Positions 1 to 10,064 of a DNA stretch of 64,000 bases are shown piece by piece (the first letter of the stretch is position 1; the number at the start of each line of letters is the position of its first letter). The DNA comes from Gnetum montanum (taxonomy: Eukaryota; Streptophyta; Gnetopsida; Gnetales; Gnetaceae): NCBI GenBank assembly GCA_015680685.1, contig MNCI01020473.1:96461-160460 (forward strand). The letters are read 5' to 3'. The position numbers were made by a program, and so were the translations under genes. The notes below the pieces were generated by a model. That model had not been told where the DNA came from and searched no databases. It worked only from the letters and a program-made list of their open reading frames with translations.

Positions 1-2972
1 GTTTGTAAATTAACATGGCCCTAGAAGGAAAGGTTTCATAAATAATATAAGGTCCTTTCCACAATGTTTGGAACTTGGTTCTTTGTGGTACGTGTGTGGG
101 GTTCCAGTATAGGATCCTATCTCTTCATTAAAATTTCACTTTGCTTATTCTAAAGTCATGTCATTATTTATTGAATGCCTTGTGTACTTCATTAGATGAT
201 AGGGCCACCAATCGGTTCTTGTCTAGCAAGTTGAGGTTCATTAATCTTTCTTTCTATGCTAGACTTAGGTTAAGGTCAAGATCACAAGTTGTTGATAGTG
301 TACAAAGCTTCATTTGGATTGGAAGTGTTGGTAGTTTATCGTATGTAAGCTCATAGGGAGAGTATTTGATATGAAGTTTCTAAGTGAAGTGATAGGTCCA
401 AAGGACATCGTTGAGTTTTGTGCTTCAATCCCTCCTATATTTACTAACGGTTTAGGTTAGTATTTTTGTGATTTTCCTATTTGTAACCTCTACTTGATTG
501 TTAGCTTGGGGTGGTAGGGTGTTATTAATTTATGCTCAACCCCTAAGTGTTGCATGAGCTTTTGAAAGGTAGTACCTATAAAGTGAGTTCCATTACCAGA
601 AATAAGTGCACATGGCACCCCAAACCTATTTACAACATATTGTTGTACAAATTAAGCAACCATGGAAGATGTGAAATCAGTGATGGCTACAAATTCTATC
701 AATTTCATATAGTAGTCAACAATAACTATGATGTACATCTTTACATTCGACATGGAAGTGATGTGACCCATGAAGTTGATGCCCAAATATTAAAGGTTTC
801 TAATGATTAGATCCATTGTTGAGGTCCCTCCATATGAGCGATCATTCGACCATCACGTTGGCAGTGTTCATAGGAGTAGACGAAATGGTGAGCATCCTTA
901 AAGAGTGTTGGCCAATAATAACCTGCCCTGAGGATCTAAATGGCCATGCCTCTCTTAGCATAGTGGCCTCCACAAAGGCCCTTGTGAGCATCTTGGAGAA
1001 TGCGTAGTTGATTAGCATCAGGTACACACCATCAAACTAGGCCATTGGCACAGATCTTATAAAGGTATTTGTAGATTTCCATAAAGTGTTTCACCTGGTG
1101 AAGAAACTATTATTTCTTTTTGTGGTCCCATTCATGTGGCATCCCCTAAGTGAGAGGGTAGGTGAGAATGCCATCATACCAATTAGGTTCAATGGACATT
1201 TGTTTAGTTATAGCCCTAGAAAAGAGAAGTTCATCAGGAAACTAATCTAAAAGTGGGTTCTCCTCCTCTTTGTTGTCCCATCTTAACTGAGAAAAGTGGT
1301 TAGCAATCATGTTCTTAGTTTGCTTTCAATCTACCATAGTTAGATTGAATTCCTGTAAGATCACTAGCCATCATATGACACAAGGGCTTACCATTGGTTT
1401 ATTCATTAGGAATTGGATTATACTATGGTCTTTGTGCACAAACACCTTGTACCCAAGCACATAGTTCTTGAATTTATCCAAGGAAAACACCACTACAATC
1501 AGTTCTTTCTCTGTTATGGTGTAGTTCAGCTATGCACCCACAATGATTTTTCTCACATAGTGAATGTAGTAAGGATGTTTTTGATCATCCAACTACATGA
1601 GCATGGCTTCCAAGGCATAATTGGATGCATCCATCATGATGTGGAAGGGTCTAGACTAGTTAGGTGCTTGTAGAATTGGAAGTTCCACAAGCTTCTCTTT
1701 GAGTTGCTAGAATGCACATTTGCATTCCTTGGTCTAGATAAATAAAACATCCTTCTTTATCAGCTCCCCCAATGGTTTGGTGATCTTAGAGAAATTTTCA
1801 ATGAATTATTGGTAGTAGCTAGTGTGTCCAAGGAATGACCTCACTTATTTGACTATTTCAGGTTTTCTGGTAATTCCTTAGACGACCCTTATTTTTTTAA
1901 GGTCCACCTTGATCCCTTTCTCTAAAATTCTATACCCCAAAATAATGCCTTCCTAGACCATCAAGTGGCTTTTTTGCCAGTTGAGCCTAAGGTTTGTCTC
2001 CATAAACCTTTTTAGCACTTACTCAAGATGGTCTAGGGCTTGCTCAAATGTATCCCCATAGTTGGAGAAGTCATCCATGAAAACTTCCATCTTGCTACCA
2101 ATTTGTCATTCGAAGATGCTCAAAATAAGGTGTTGGAATGTGGCAAGGGCATTGCATAGGCCAAACAACATCTTTTTGTATGTGAAAGTCCCATAGGGAC
2201 TCATGAATGTGGTTTTGACCTGATCCTACAATGCTATTTGGATTTGGTTATAACCACTATAACTATCCAAAAAGTTGTAATAGCAATGCCCAGAAATGAT
2301 GTCCAACACCTAGTCATAAATGGTAATGGATAATGATCCTTGTAGATTTCCATGTTAAATAGCTTGAAATTAATGCAAATCCTCCATTTTCAACCTTTAT
2401 TTGGCACTATCACAAGTAGGCTAATCCACTCATTATCTGTAATGGAATAGATGAACTCCTCCTTGAGGAGTTGTTCAGTCTCCTCCTCAATGATCTACTT
2501 AAGTTTGGGATTCAACTGCTGCTGTGGCTATCTCTTCCATGCCTTCAATGCTGGCACTTGTAAGACTCTTAGTTTTTTTCATGCATAGAGTTGAGCTACT
2601 TTCAAGTCTAGTTGTTAGCCACTAAGTGCCCTTTTGTTTTGTGGCTACTATGTACAGGCACCTTTGGATTTCTGTCACATAAACACACACCTTGCATGCT
2701 ATGATTAATGTACTTTTCATAGTCCATAATCTTTGCATGTAGTTGCATCCTATGTCATTGCATGTAATGCATCGAATGTGCTTTCTCTCTATCTTTCCAA
2801 AATCATTTTTTTGGGAAATTTTCAAGGAGAGGTCTTTTATTCCCAGTTATGCATCTATTGTACTGAACCAAGCCCTTCCCATGATAATTGGAAAGTTTCA
2901 TTTATAGTTATTTACTCATATCACTAGAAAGTTAGTAGGATAGGACAACCCACAAACGATGGTCATAATGTC
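1..2972 (-). pseudogene. Athila-like Ty3/Gypsy pol remnant (integrase, RNase H, RT, end of protease); left end outside window
   Basis: Read on the minus strand from 2972 down, this is the end of the protease, then reverse transcriptase, RNase H and integrase of an LTR retrotransposon. Visible landmarks are a protease stretch like PIIMGRAW near 2880, an RNase H start resembling DASNYALEAM near 1600-1640, and an integrase core near 570-790 reading FGVPCALISGNGTHF. The usual integrase SDNG is SGNG here, so a catalytic Asp is lost. Stops interrupt every domain, and about 300 bp between RT and protease is missing compared with the parallel copy at 23145-26500. The upstream part of the same element continues at 10070 after element 1. 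The 3' noncoding part and 3' LTR lie beyond the left edge. Assignment to the Athila branch is from remembered domain patterns. Confidence 0.8.
2968..2972. repeat. Target-site duplication ATGTC, left copy
   Basis: The five bases ATGTC directly precede the 5' LTR of element 1 and recur at 10065-10069 directly after its 3' LTR. This fixes both ends of the insertion and shows that it went into the protease of the older minus-strand element. Confidence 0.93.
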
Positions 2973-3789
2973 TGATGAGACATGATATCGCATGGGCCGC
3001 GATATCGCATCCCACCCGATATCGCGTCGTCCCCCGCGATATTGCGGTGCATCACCAAGTCTATAAATAAGAGGTGGCTCTCCCTTGTTTCTCATTCTAG
3101 GCCTAGACTGTAGTGAAACTCTGGCAGTTTGATCCCTCTAGAGATAGAATATTTTCCATGTGCTCGCAGTAGGAGCTCCAAAGTAAACGGATCTTTATTC
3201 GAGCAAATATTGTACTTGAACATAAGTTTGTGTACAGAAATAAAGATGAACTTCTTGGATAAACCTTGCAGTGCATGGAATAGGCTAAATAGGACTTTTA
3301 TTTATTGTTATTTATTGTTTATCATTTACATGATTTATTAGTTGTTAAATCTCTCTCAACCCTTCTCTCCTAGTTAAGTGCCTCAGTACAACCACTTCGA
3401 GCACGTGTGTTACGCTTGGTAATCCTAGCAACGACTAGCGTTTGGTAACCAAGGTTGCATCGGTTCAGGGTGTGAATGGTAAGTGGAAATGGATGCTAAT
3501 GCTAGGTTAATTAAGGCTTAGTTAGTTAGTTAAAGTTAGTTAATTCATCTCTTCACCCTTCACCTTGTCAGCGTAGGAGATAAAATTGAAAAGACATAAA
3601 AATCATATACCTCAAACTTACTTAACCATACAACTATGACAAATACAAGTAAGTCTAGGAAGACAATGAATAATTAACCTTAAGTGTTCCATGAGGCGTG
3701 TAGGCACTTAGTCTTTGAAGTTCATCCAGATCGCACGTGTAACGCTCGTATTCGTATGGTTCAGTGTAGGGGTACCTCGCCACACATCA
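2973..3789 (+). repeat. 5' LTR of element 1
   Basis: An 817-bp LTR starting TGATG and ending CATCA. Its short U3 holds several GCGATATCGC-like palindromes just before a TATA box at 3062-3069. It aligns along its length with 9278-10064. Confidence 0.92.
3062..3069 (+). promoter_or_regulatory. LTR TATA box
   Basis: TATAAATA about 90 bp into the LTR, immediately downstream of the GATATCGC palindrome cluster. The same box sits at 9347-9354 in the 3' LTR and, on the minus strand, at 20951-20958, 31107-31114, 31969-31976, 39504-39511 and 39773-39780 in the other LTRs. It is likely the core promoter for the genomic RNA. Confidence 0.7.
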
Positions 3790-3808
3790 TAGGCACCATT
3801 GGCAGGGA
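3790..3808 (+). promoter_or_regulatory. Primer-binding site, tRNA-Asp type
   Basis: Directly after the LTR, one T is followed by GGCACCATTGGCAGGGA, close to the complement of the tRNA-Asp 3' end (TGGCGCCGTTGCCGGGGA). The better-preserved site of element 4 reads TGGCACCGTTGCCAGGGA. Use of tRNA-Asp fits the Athila/Tat branch of Ty3/Gypsy. Confidence 0.8.
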
Positions 3809-3931
3809 CTAAGTGTTTGTGCGCTAAGTAGAACATAGGAAATCACTCACATTGTTTGAAGCTTAAACAAACCTTAGGGTTAATTAAACGAAAAATTATA
3901 TAATGGTTAAATAGCACACTGATAAGACACC

Positions 3932-5914
3932 ATGTCTTCTTCTTCTTCTCATAAGAGCATTACACCACCTAGGGATCATACTAGAAATAGTTAGCAGTCT
4001 AAAACACATAGCCAAAATTTGCCAGTTCCTTAACAATATAGGGTGGTATATACTCATCCTGATGAGTATATACCTGATTTTACTTTTATCCTCCATTAGG
4101 ATGAACAGATGCGTTGGAGAGACTTGCAAGGTAACCCAGTGTTACCTCCAAATCATGCAGTCCCCAACATGCTTCTTCGTGCTCTAGCACAGATAAGCAT
4201 GATGGAATTATATGCTGAATACATTACGGCAAATTTTGAAATGAGGGATTACCATCCCACATCTGCACAACGTTTAAGGAACTCACAGAAGGAGAGCCAC
4301 CATACATTGTTGAAGGGAAAAGGGGTCCTGCACGTCCTAAGCGAAATTGGAGATGGTGAACCACTTATAACCGGTTCTCTATCGAAAGATGTTCCCCCTC
4401 CTAATGATAGTGAGGAGGTGGGGTTTCAGAACTTATGCTCCATGATACATAACCTTGGTTCTAATCCCCGTGAACTCTAGCTATTCATTGAGGGAACACC
4501 AACACATGACAAGGATGGGCACTCAGATTGTCATCACGATCGGGGCCGAAGCCACAGAAGAGAAGGTGAGAAACATCGTCATGGCGATGGTTCTCCTTCT
4601 TCTTCCCCTTCAACACATCATTCACCCTCTCCTTCCACATCAGGGCGTAGTCATAGAGAGCATAACGGTGAGGATGAGGATAAGCAAAATGAAAGACCTC
4701 GACGAGAGAGTCAAGAGAGAGGATGAGGGCAATCAAGAGAATTAAAGCATGAAAGAAGGGAAAGTAGGGAACAACGTAGACATCATAGACTTCATGAAAG
4801 AGATGATCATGACAAACCCCTACTTGCCACCCAAAGTATGCTAAATATAACGGAGGCTGTGAGAATACCAACAAGGCATCAAAAAGATAGCCGAATCAAG
4901 CGCTTAGAAATGAACGATATCCCACACTTCGAAGGAGGATAAAACGTGGATTTGCAAAATCATTTACAGGCATTTCATGATGCCTGCACCTTGCAAAACA
5001 TAGAAAATGAGTGGAAAAACTTAAAGTTGTTTCCCAGGACACTCATAAAGGAAGCAGAGAGTTGGTACCAGTCCTTAGAATCAGAAACCATTCGGAGGTG
5101 GAGTACGATATTAGAACTCTTCAACGATAAATATCAAATGTACTCCAGAGTGTCTAACTTGTATAAGCAGATCTAAGGATGGAAACAAGGTAATCATGAA
5201 CCCTTGGATGCTGCCATGGGTCCCTACTATACATTGTTACCTTGTTGCTCGAGCCATGGTTACGCACAGCAAGATCGACTACGCCACATCGTAGATGGGC
5301 TAAGGTATGAAACTAGGAGAACCCTTGGGACTTATGCCCAAGGGAGATTATCAGAACTTAGATCCCATGAAATTCATCGATTATTGGAGCAAGTAGCCAA
5401 AGAAGAAGGGGAGCTAAGAAAGAGAGAAAACACAGAAGAATATAACCATGATCCTTCCCTCTAGAAGAGGGGAGTGAGATTCTGCGATGAAGAGGATGAG
5501 TCACCACTCGAAGAGTTGGTGAACAGAAAAACCTTGCCGCTTCAAAAGCTAAAAATAGAAGTATCGACTAAGGTAGATAAAATATGGAGCTGCTTAGACA
5601 GTAAAATTGAAACTATCCTAAAGATTGTAGAGGAGTCTAAGGAGGAATGAAGTAGTGACAAGGACAAGAAAAAGTGGAGAGATTCAGGCCTTGCACATGA
5701 CAAGGGTAAGGGAAAAATGAACATCTTCGATGAGGTTGTGGATTCAGACACAGACAATGACAGTGGATGTGAGATCTGCCAATATGACCATCCTAAGGGA
5801 TGTTGTCCAATCATCTCACATATACAAGAGTCTGGGGTGTATGCACTTAGCCTGAGACTCAACAGATGGCAGACACCCCAAAGGTTACCTTATCCCCAAG
5901 GTAATCCAAGGTAG
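3932..5914 (+). pseudogene. gag of element 1
   Basis: This one frame starts MSSSSSHKS and runs about 660 codons with roughly seven in-frame stops and no frameshift that I see. The middle (about 4890-5410) is a retrotransposon gag domain: HFEGG, then HLQAFHDACT, ESWYQSL, FNDKYQMYSRVS and QGNHEPLDAA-like blocks in the family order. A serine/arginine/histidine-rich stretch lies at 4490-4860. Near the C-terminus CEICQYDHPKGCC forms a CX2CX3HX4C knuckle, the spacing I associate with Athila gag. The frame shifts between 5914 and 5980, before the protease. Product if intact: nucleocapsid/capsid protein. Confidence 0.85.
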
Positions 5915-5979
5915 TTCCACCAACCATTAACATACTAGCCAAGTGAAACTCCACCACAACCCATCGGGAAACATTAGCA

Positions 5980-7292
5980 GTGAATACCCACAATCATGGG
6001 GGATGCCATCGCCAAAACAACAATACCCTTATCGGCAACCAGGCCCATATGGCTACTACGTGCAGCAGTCAATTTATCCAAGTGACTCCATGGGTCACGC
6101 AACCTTGTAGTGTGACTACCAAGTTTGGGAGTACTTTAGAAGGACTCCTTCTCCTCTCGGAGATGCTCCACATCCATACCATCCTCCAAATCCATCCGCC
6201 TCTCTTACACTGGTAGTTCCCATACCACCCACTCCAACAATGCAAGGGGAACTCCCCACTCAACCGCAGCAATGTAACATTATAAGAGCTGTGAACCTTT
6301 AACCCACTGCTGGTTCTGACAACTGCAAGAAGAGAAGACCTTTCTTCTGAACCAAAAGCCTAAAAAACCTCTCACAACCACAAGCGGTTGAGTCTATGCA
6401 CACTCCTCCAACATACAAGGCTTCGGAGCTTCCTTCAAACCAATATCAGAGCTCAACGCATACGGTTATGTTAACAGATACCGTAATTGACTGGATCAAG
6501 GTAGGCCACCTTCCCAGGAAACTATTTGACCCTAGAAGTCCCTTAATCTACCTCCAAGTCACCGGAAACAAACCACATAAGGCTCTTCTTGACTCAGGTT
6601 CCGGAGTCAACTTAATATCACGAGAAATGTATCAGAACCTACCCTAACTTAAGAAGAGCAACATTCAACTAGAGTTGGCTGACCAGTCCATCACCATTCC
6701 CTTAAGATTGGTGGAGGATATCGTTACCATTGTGTGTTGTTGGTTATACCCAGCTGATTTCTTGGTGATAGAAGTTAACAGCAATGAAGGGGACTTCCCA
6801 ATTATAATGGGAAGGGCATGGCTAAGTACAATAGATGCATGCCTAGGAATCCACAATCTTTCCTTGGAAATATCTAAGGTAAATATTTATGGAAAGATTG
6901 AGAAGAAGAAAGTTCCATGCATCACATACAATGACTCATTGGGTGATGACATGGAGGAATGCACAGCATCTCCTCCATGCAATAGTTGTGCCCTTGAAAC
7001 TCTGAGACAAAGGTGCATGTATGTAGCAACCACACAACAAGTAGATACCCCATGGTTGACAGCTATTCGAGAGAGCAACCGACCAACATGCATGGAACAA
7101 ACTAGGGGAACAACTAATGCCCATCACGAAGGCATAGATACATTGGAATATGAGCATTGCCAACTTCCACCCCTTAATCTAAGAACATCAATTGGGAGAA
7201 GTTGGACACTTCTAAGGAATTTAAACAGGCGCTCGTTATTTCGGATCTCTTCCTTTCCATTCAGTCATGGGGGAGATCACCACTTATGCTAA
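5980..7292 (+). pseudogene. Protease region of element 1
   Basis: After a proline- and glutamine-rich linker the frame 6396-7292, with one stop near 6645, encodes a retroviral-type aspartic protease. ALLDSGSGVNLIS is the active-site segment at about 6580-6620, and FPIIMGRAWLSTIDACLGI is the C-terminal hydrophobic block at about 6795-6850. The Asp-Ser-Gly triad is kept here, whereas the host element reads LNLGSS at the same place. The frame then passes unrelated residues and stops at 7292 with no reverse transcriptase following. Confidence 0.75.
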
Positions 7293-7317
7293 TCATTTGG
7301 GGCCCTCAGTTCTTTTA

Positions 7318-7475
7318 AGTTTTTGTTTTACACATTTTTCTTTTACAAGTTCTTGTTTTACACATTTTTGCTTTACACATTTTAGTTTTACAAGTTTTTG
7401 TTTTACACATTTTTGTTTTGCACATTTTTGTTTTACAAATTTCTTTAACTTTTCTTATTTTTGTTTTACATCATC
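7318..7475 (+). repeat. Degenerate TTTTGTTTTACACATTTT minisatellite
   Basis: About eight imperfect units of roughly 18-22 bp. Reverse-complement counterparts lie at the same structural position in the other gypsy copies (22850-23035 and 36720-36890), just past the coding part. Confidence 0.75.
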
Positions 7476-7539
7476 GTTCATACTTTTTCATTTTTTTTTG
7501 GTATGTTTTTTGTGTTATCCACCTTGTAAGTTTGTCATT

Positions 7540-9261
7540 TAATAAGTGTTCTTCCTGATGGTATGAAATATTTTTATAGTGATTGCTAATGTTTGATTTT
7601 TACCTCTACGTCATGATGTTGATACTAAGGTATGTTTCTTTTCATATAGCAGGCAATGAGTTCACTTCATCCATTCATCCACAAATTTCTATGGTCTCTC
7701 TTGGCTTGGAAATGTATAGTCCCTTTCTAAATAAGAACTATTAACAAATCGGTAACTGGGCATTTCTCAAACCAAGAAAGGACTCAAGGATTAAAAAGGG
7801 TGTGACTTCAAGGGAACTTGATGCATTTGTGTTGGCCATTCTCTTGGGTGCTTGGATGTTTTCTTCTGGAGTTTTCTTACCGTTTCAACATTACCCAATC
7901 ATCGAGAAGCTGAGCTAATAAAAATAACAAAGTCTTTGCATGGTGTGGTTCTCACGCATAAACACATAAAAAATTAAAATAAATAAATAAAATAAAATAA
8001 AATAAAAACTGTGAGAATTCAAAGCACACCCCTTCGATGAAATAATCATGTGGGCTACAAGCACTGGTTATGGGACTAAAATAAAAGTGTTCCCTCTAAC
8101 TAAGGCCCTTCTCGCTTCCCATTCTCTTCTCCTTGTTTTGTCGGAATGGTGGTGGCTCTTGGGTGAAGGCATTCTTGTTACTTCAAGGGGATGGATCAGC
8201 CAAATGTATTAATGCGAAGTCACTGGAAGTGGTTTGTTTGAGGCCAGACTTGGAATGGGATCTGCTAAGTCACATTAACCATGAACTACACAAGGGGCTA
8301 TACACCACCTTGTTCTTGGGACTCCATTCCATTCTCTTCTCTCCATCCTTCTCTCCATTGTTCACCTCATTGTCAGTTCTATCATTAGTGTATATTTTGG
8401 TTGATGCATTGTTTTCTTTTTGGTAAATTCTTACGTTAAGATTTTAACTCTTGTTCCAAATGACATTCACAGGGCCTACAGACTCTTTGAATGTGGGTTT
8501 GTCAGGGCATTAAGGGCATGAGCCTGCTTTGGGGAGGACCCACTGACATTCCTACCTGGTGCACCAATTAAATTCTTTCCCTTAAAATTTTTGCAATCCA
8601 CTTTATTGTGTTCATTTCCATCTTGACATCCATTTCATCGACGTTATAGTTGTCTCTTTTTATCTATCTTTCTTATTCCTTTTCTTTCTCCATTTTATCG
8701 CTACCGAAGGTTCGCGATTAGTCATGGGGGTACAGGGCCCAATTTTTTCGATTTTCTCCTAACCCCTACACCTTCGGTAGTCACCAATATTATATCTCCA
8801 GATCCGTAATTAGCCATACCACAACCTAGCCAATGGACCTTTCACCGCAGCAAGGTATCAACTGCATTGAAAATCATTTACCCTTGCTAATATAAGATTT
8901 TGTTGTGTGTGCAGATGGCAATCATGCAACAACGGATTGGATCTACAGGGAACACTTGGAATGGAGCAGTGCTAAAAGTAACTATGCAAGGAGAAAGATC
9001 GATGGCATGCTTATGGATGGACAATGAAAGACGCAATCATGGTGTTGGCAGTAGCAAAAATTCTTTCTCTCTCTCTTTCTCAGCTACCAAATGAGGCCTA
9101 ATATTAAATGTATAAAGTGTTCACTCTTATTGTCATGAACACTAGTCTTGTCTTTTCATGTAATGATGATCTGTTCACACATGTCATCCCATTAGTTCCA
9201 TTTGAGTCAATAATCCCATATCGTCCCAATATTTTGTAAGGAACTCGAGGATGAGTTTTTA
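7540..9261 (+). other. 3' noncoding region of element 1
   Basis: No long ORF. It holds a block with GGGCATGAGCCTGCTTTGGGG (8512-8545) shared with other copies, an 11-bp inverted repeat at 8701-8780, a polypurine-like TAGTCATGGGGGTA at 8719-8732, and an intron-acceptor-like TGTGTGCAG directly before an ATG at 8915. A short reading frame of 64 codons from that ATG has no recognised similarity. Confidence 0.6.
8701..8780 (+). repeat. 11-bp perfect inverted repeat, possible hairpin
   Basis: CTACCGAAGGT at 8701-8711 is exactly complementary to ACCTTCGGTAG at 8770-8780. The 58-nt loop contains the polypurine-like CATGGGGG. Confidence 0.6.
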
Positions 9262-9277
9262 TTCAGTCATGGGGGTA
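9262..9277 (+). promoter_or_regulatory. Polypurine tract of element 1
   Basis: TTCAGTCATGGGGGTA abuts the 3' LTR. The equivalent minus-strand tracts lie at 21070-21086 and 32060-32076. It is the likely plus-strand primer for reverse transcription. Confidence 0.75.
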
Positions 9278-10064
9278 TGATGGGACGCGATATCGCATGG
9301 GCCACGATATTGCATCCCACGCGATATCGCGGTGTATTGCCAAGTCTATAAATAAGAGGTGGCTCTTCCTTGTTTCTCATTCTAGGCCTAGACCATAGTG
9401 ACACTCTGGCAGTTTGATCCCTCCAGAGATAGAATATTTTCCATGTGCCCACAGTAGGAGCTCCAAAGTGAACGGATCTTTATTCGAGCAAATATTGTAC
9501 CTGAACATAAGTTTGTGTACGGCAATAAAGACGAACTTCTTGGATAAACCTTGCAGTGCATGGAATAGGCTAAATAGGACTTTTATTTATTATTTATAAT
9601 TTACATGCTTTATTATTCATTAAATCTCTCTCAATCCTTCTCTCCTAGTTAAGTGCCTCAGTATGACCGCTTCGAGCACGTGCATTACGCTTGGTGATCC
9701 CAGCAACAACTAGTGTTTGGTAACCAAGGTTGCATCGATTCAGGGTGTGAACGGTAAGTGGGAATGGATGCTAATGCTAGGTTAATTAAGGCTTAATCAG
9801 TTAGTTAAATTTAGTTAATTAATCTCTTCACCCTTCACCTTGTCAGCGTAGGAGATAAAACCAAAAAGACATAAAAATCATATACCTCAGACTTACTTAA
9901 CCATACAACCGTGAAAAATACAAGTAAGTCTAGGAAGACAATGAATAATTAACCTTAAGTGTTCCATGAGACGCGTAGGCACTTAGTCGTTGAAGTTCAT
10001 CCGGATTGCGTGTGTAATGCTCATATTTGTATGGTTGAGTGTAGGGGTACCTCGCCACTCATCA
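9278..10064 (+). repeat. 3' LTR of element 1
   Basis: TGATG...CATCA, about 787 bp, colinear with 2973-3789 but shorter in the palindrome cluster. It is followed at once by the ATGTC duplication. Confidence 0.92.

Larger units (their letters stand above)
2973..10064 (+). mobile_element. Element 1: nested Athila-like LTR retrotransposon lacking pol (gag-protease only)
   Basis: A complete 7.1-kb insertion bounded by LTRs (2973-3789 and 9278-10064) and a perfect ATGTC duplication. Order: 5' LTR, tRNA-Asp-type primer site, gag (3932-5914), protease (about 5980-7250), a TTTTACACATTT minisatellite, about 1.7 kb of noncoding DNA, polypurine tract and 3' LTR. There is no reverse transcriptase, RNase H or integrase; protease runs straight into 3' noncoding DNA that in the element at 20201-39870 lies beyond pol. 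It is therefore a non-autonomous deletion derivative that would need enzymes in trans. The two LTRs differ by several per cent by eye, so the insertion is not recent. It lies antiparallel to its host element. Confidence 0.92.

Noticed and set aside
2980-3050. GATATCGC palindromes as a CRISPR-like array
   Set aside because: Units are short, unevenly spaced and confined to LTR U3 regions of plant retrotransposons.
4485-4874. 129-aa minus-strand ORF
   Set aside because: Antisense of the Arg/His/Ser-rich part of gag in element 1; explained by composition.
7267-7542. 91-aa ORF rich in FCFTHF repeats
   Set aside because: It is the translation of the TTTTACACATTTT minisatellite, not a protein-like sequence.
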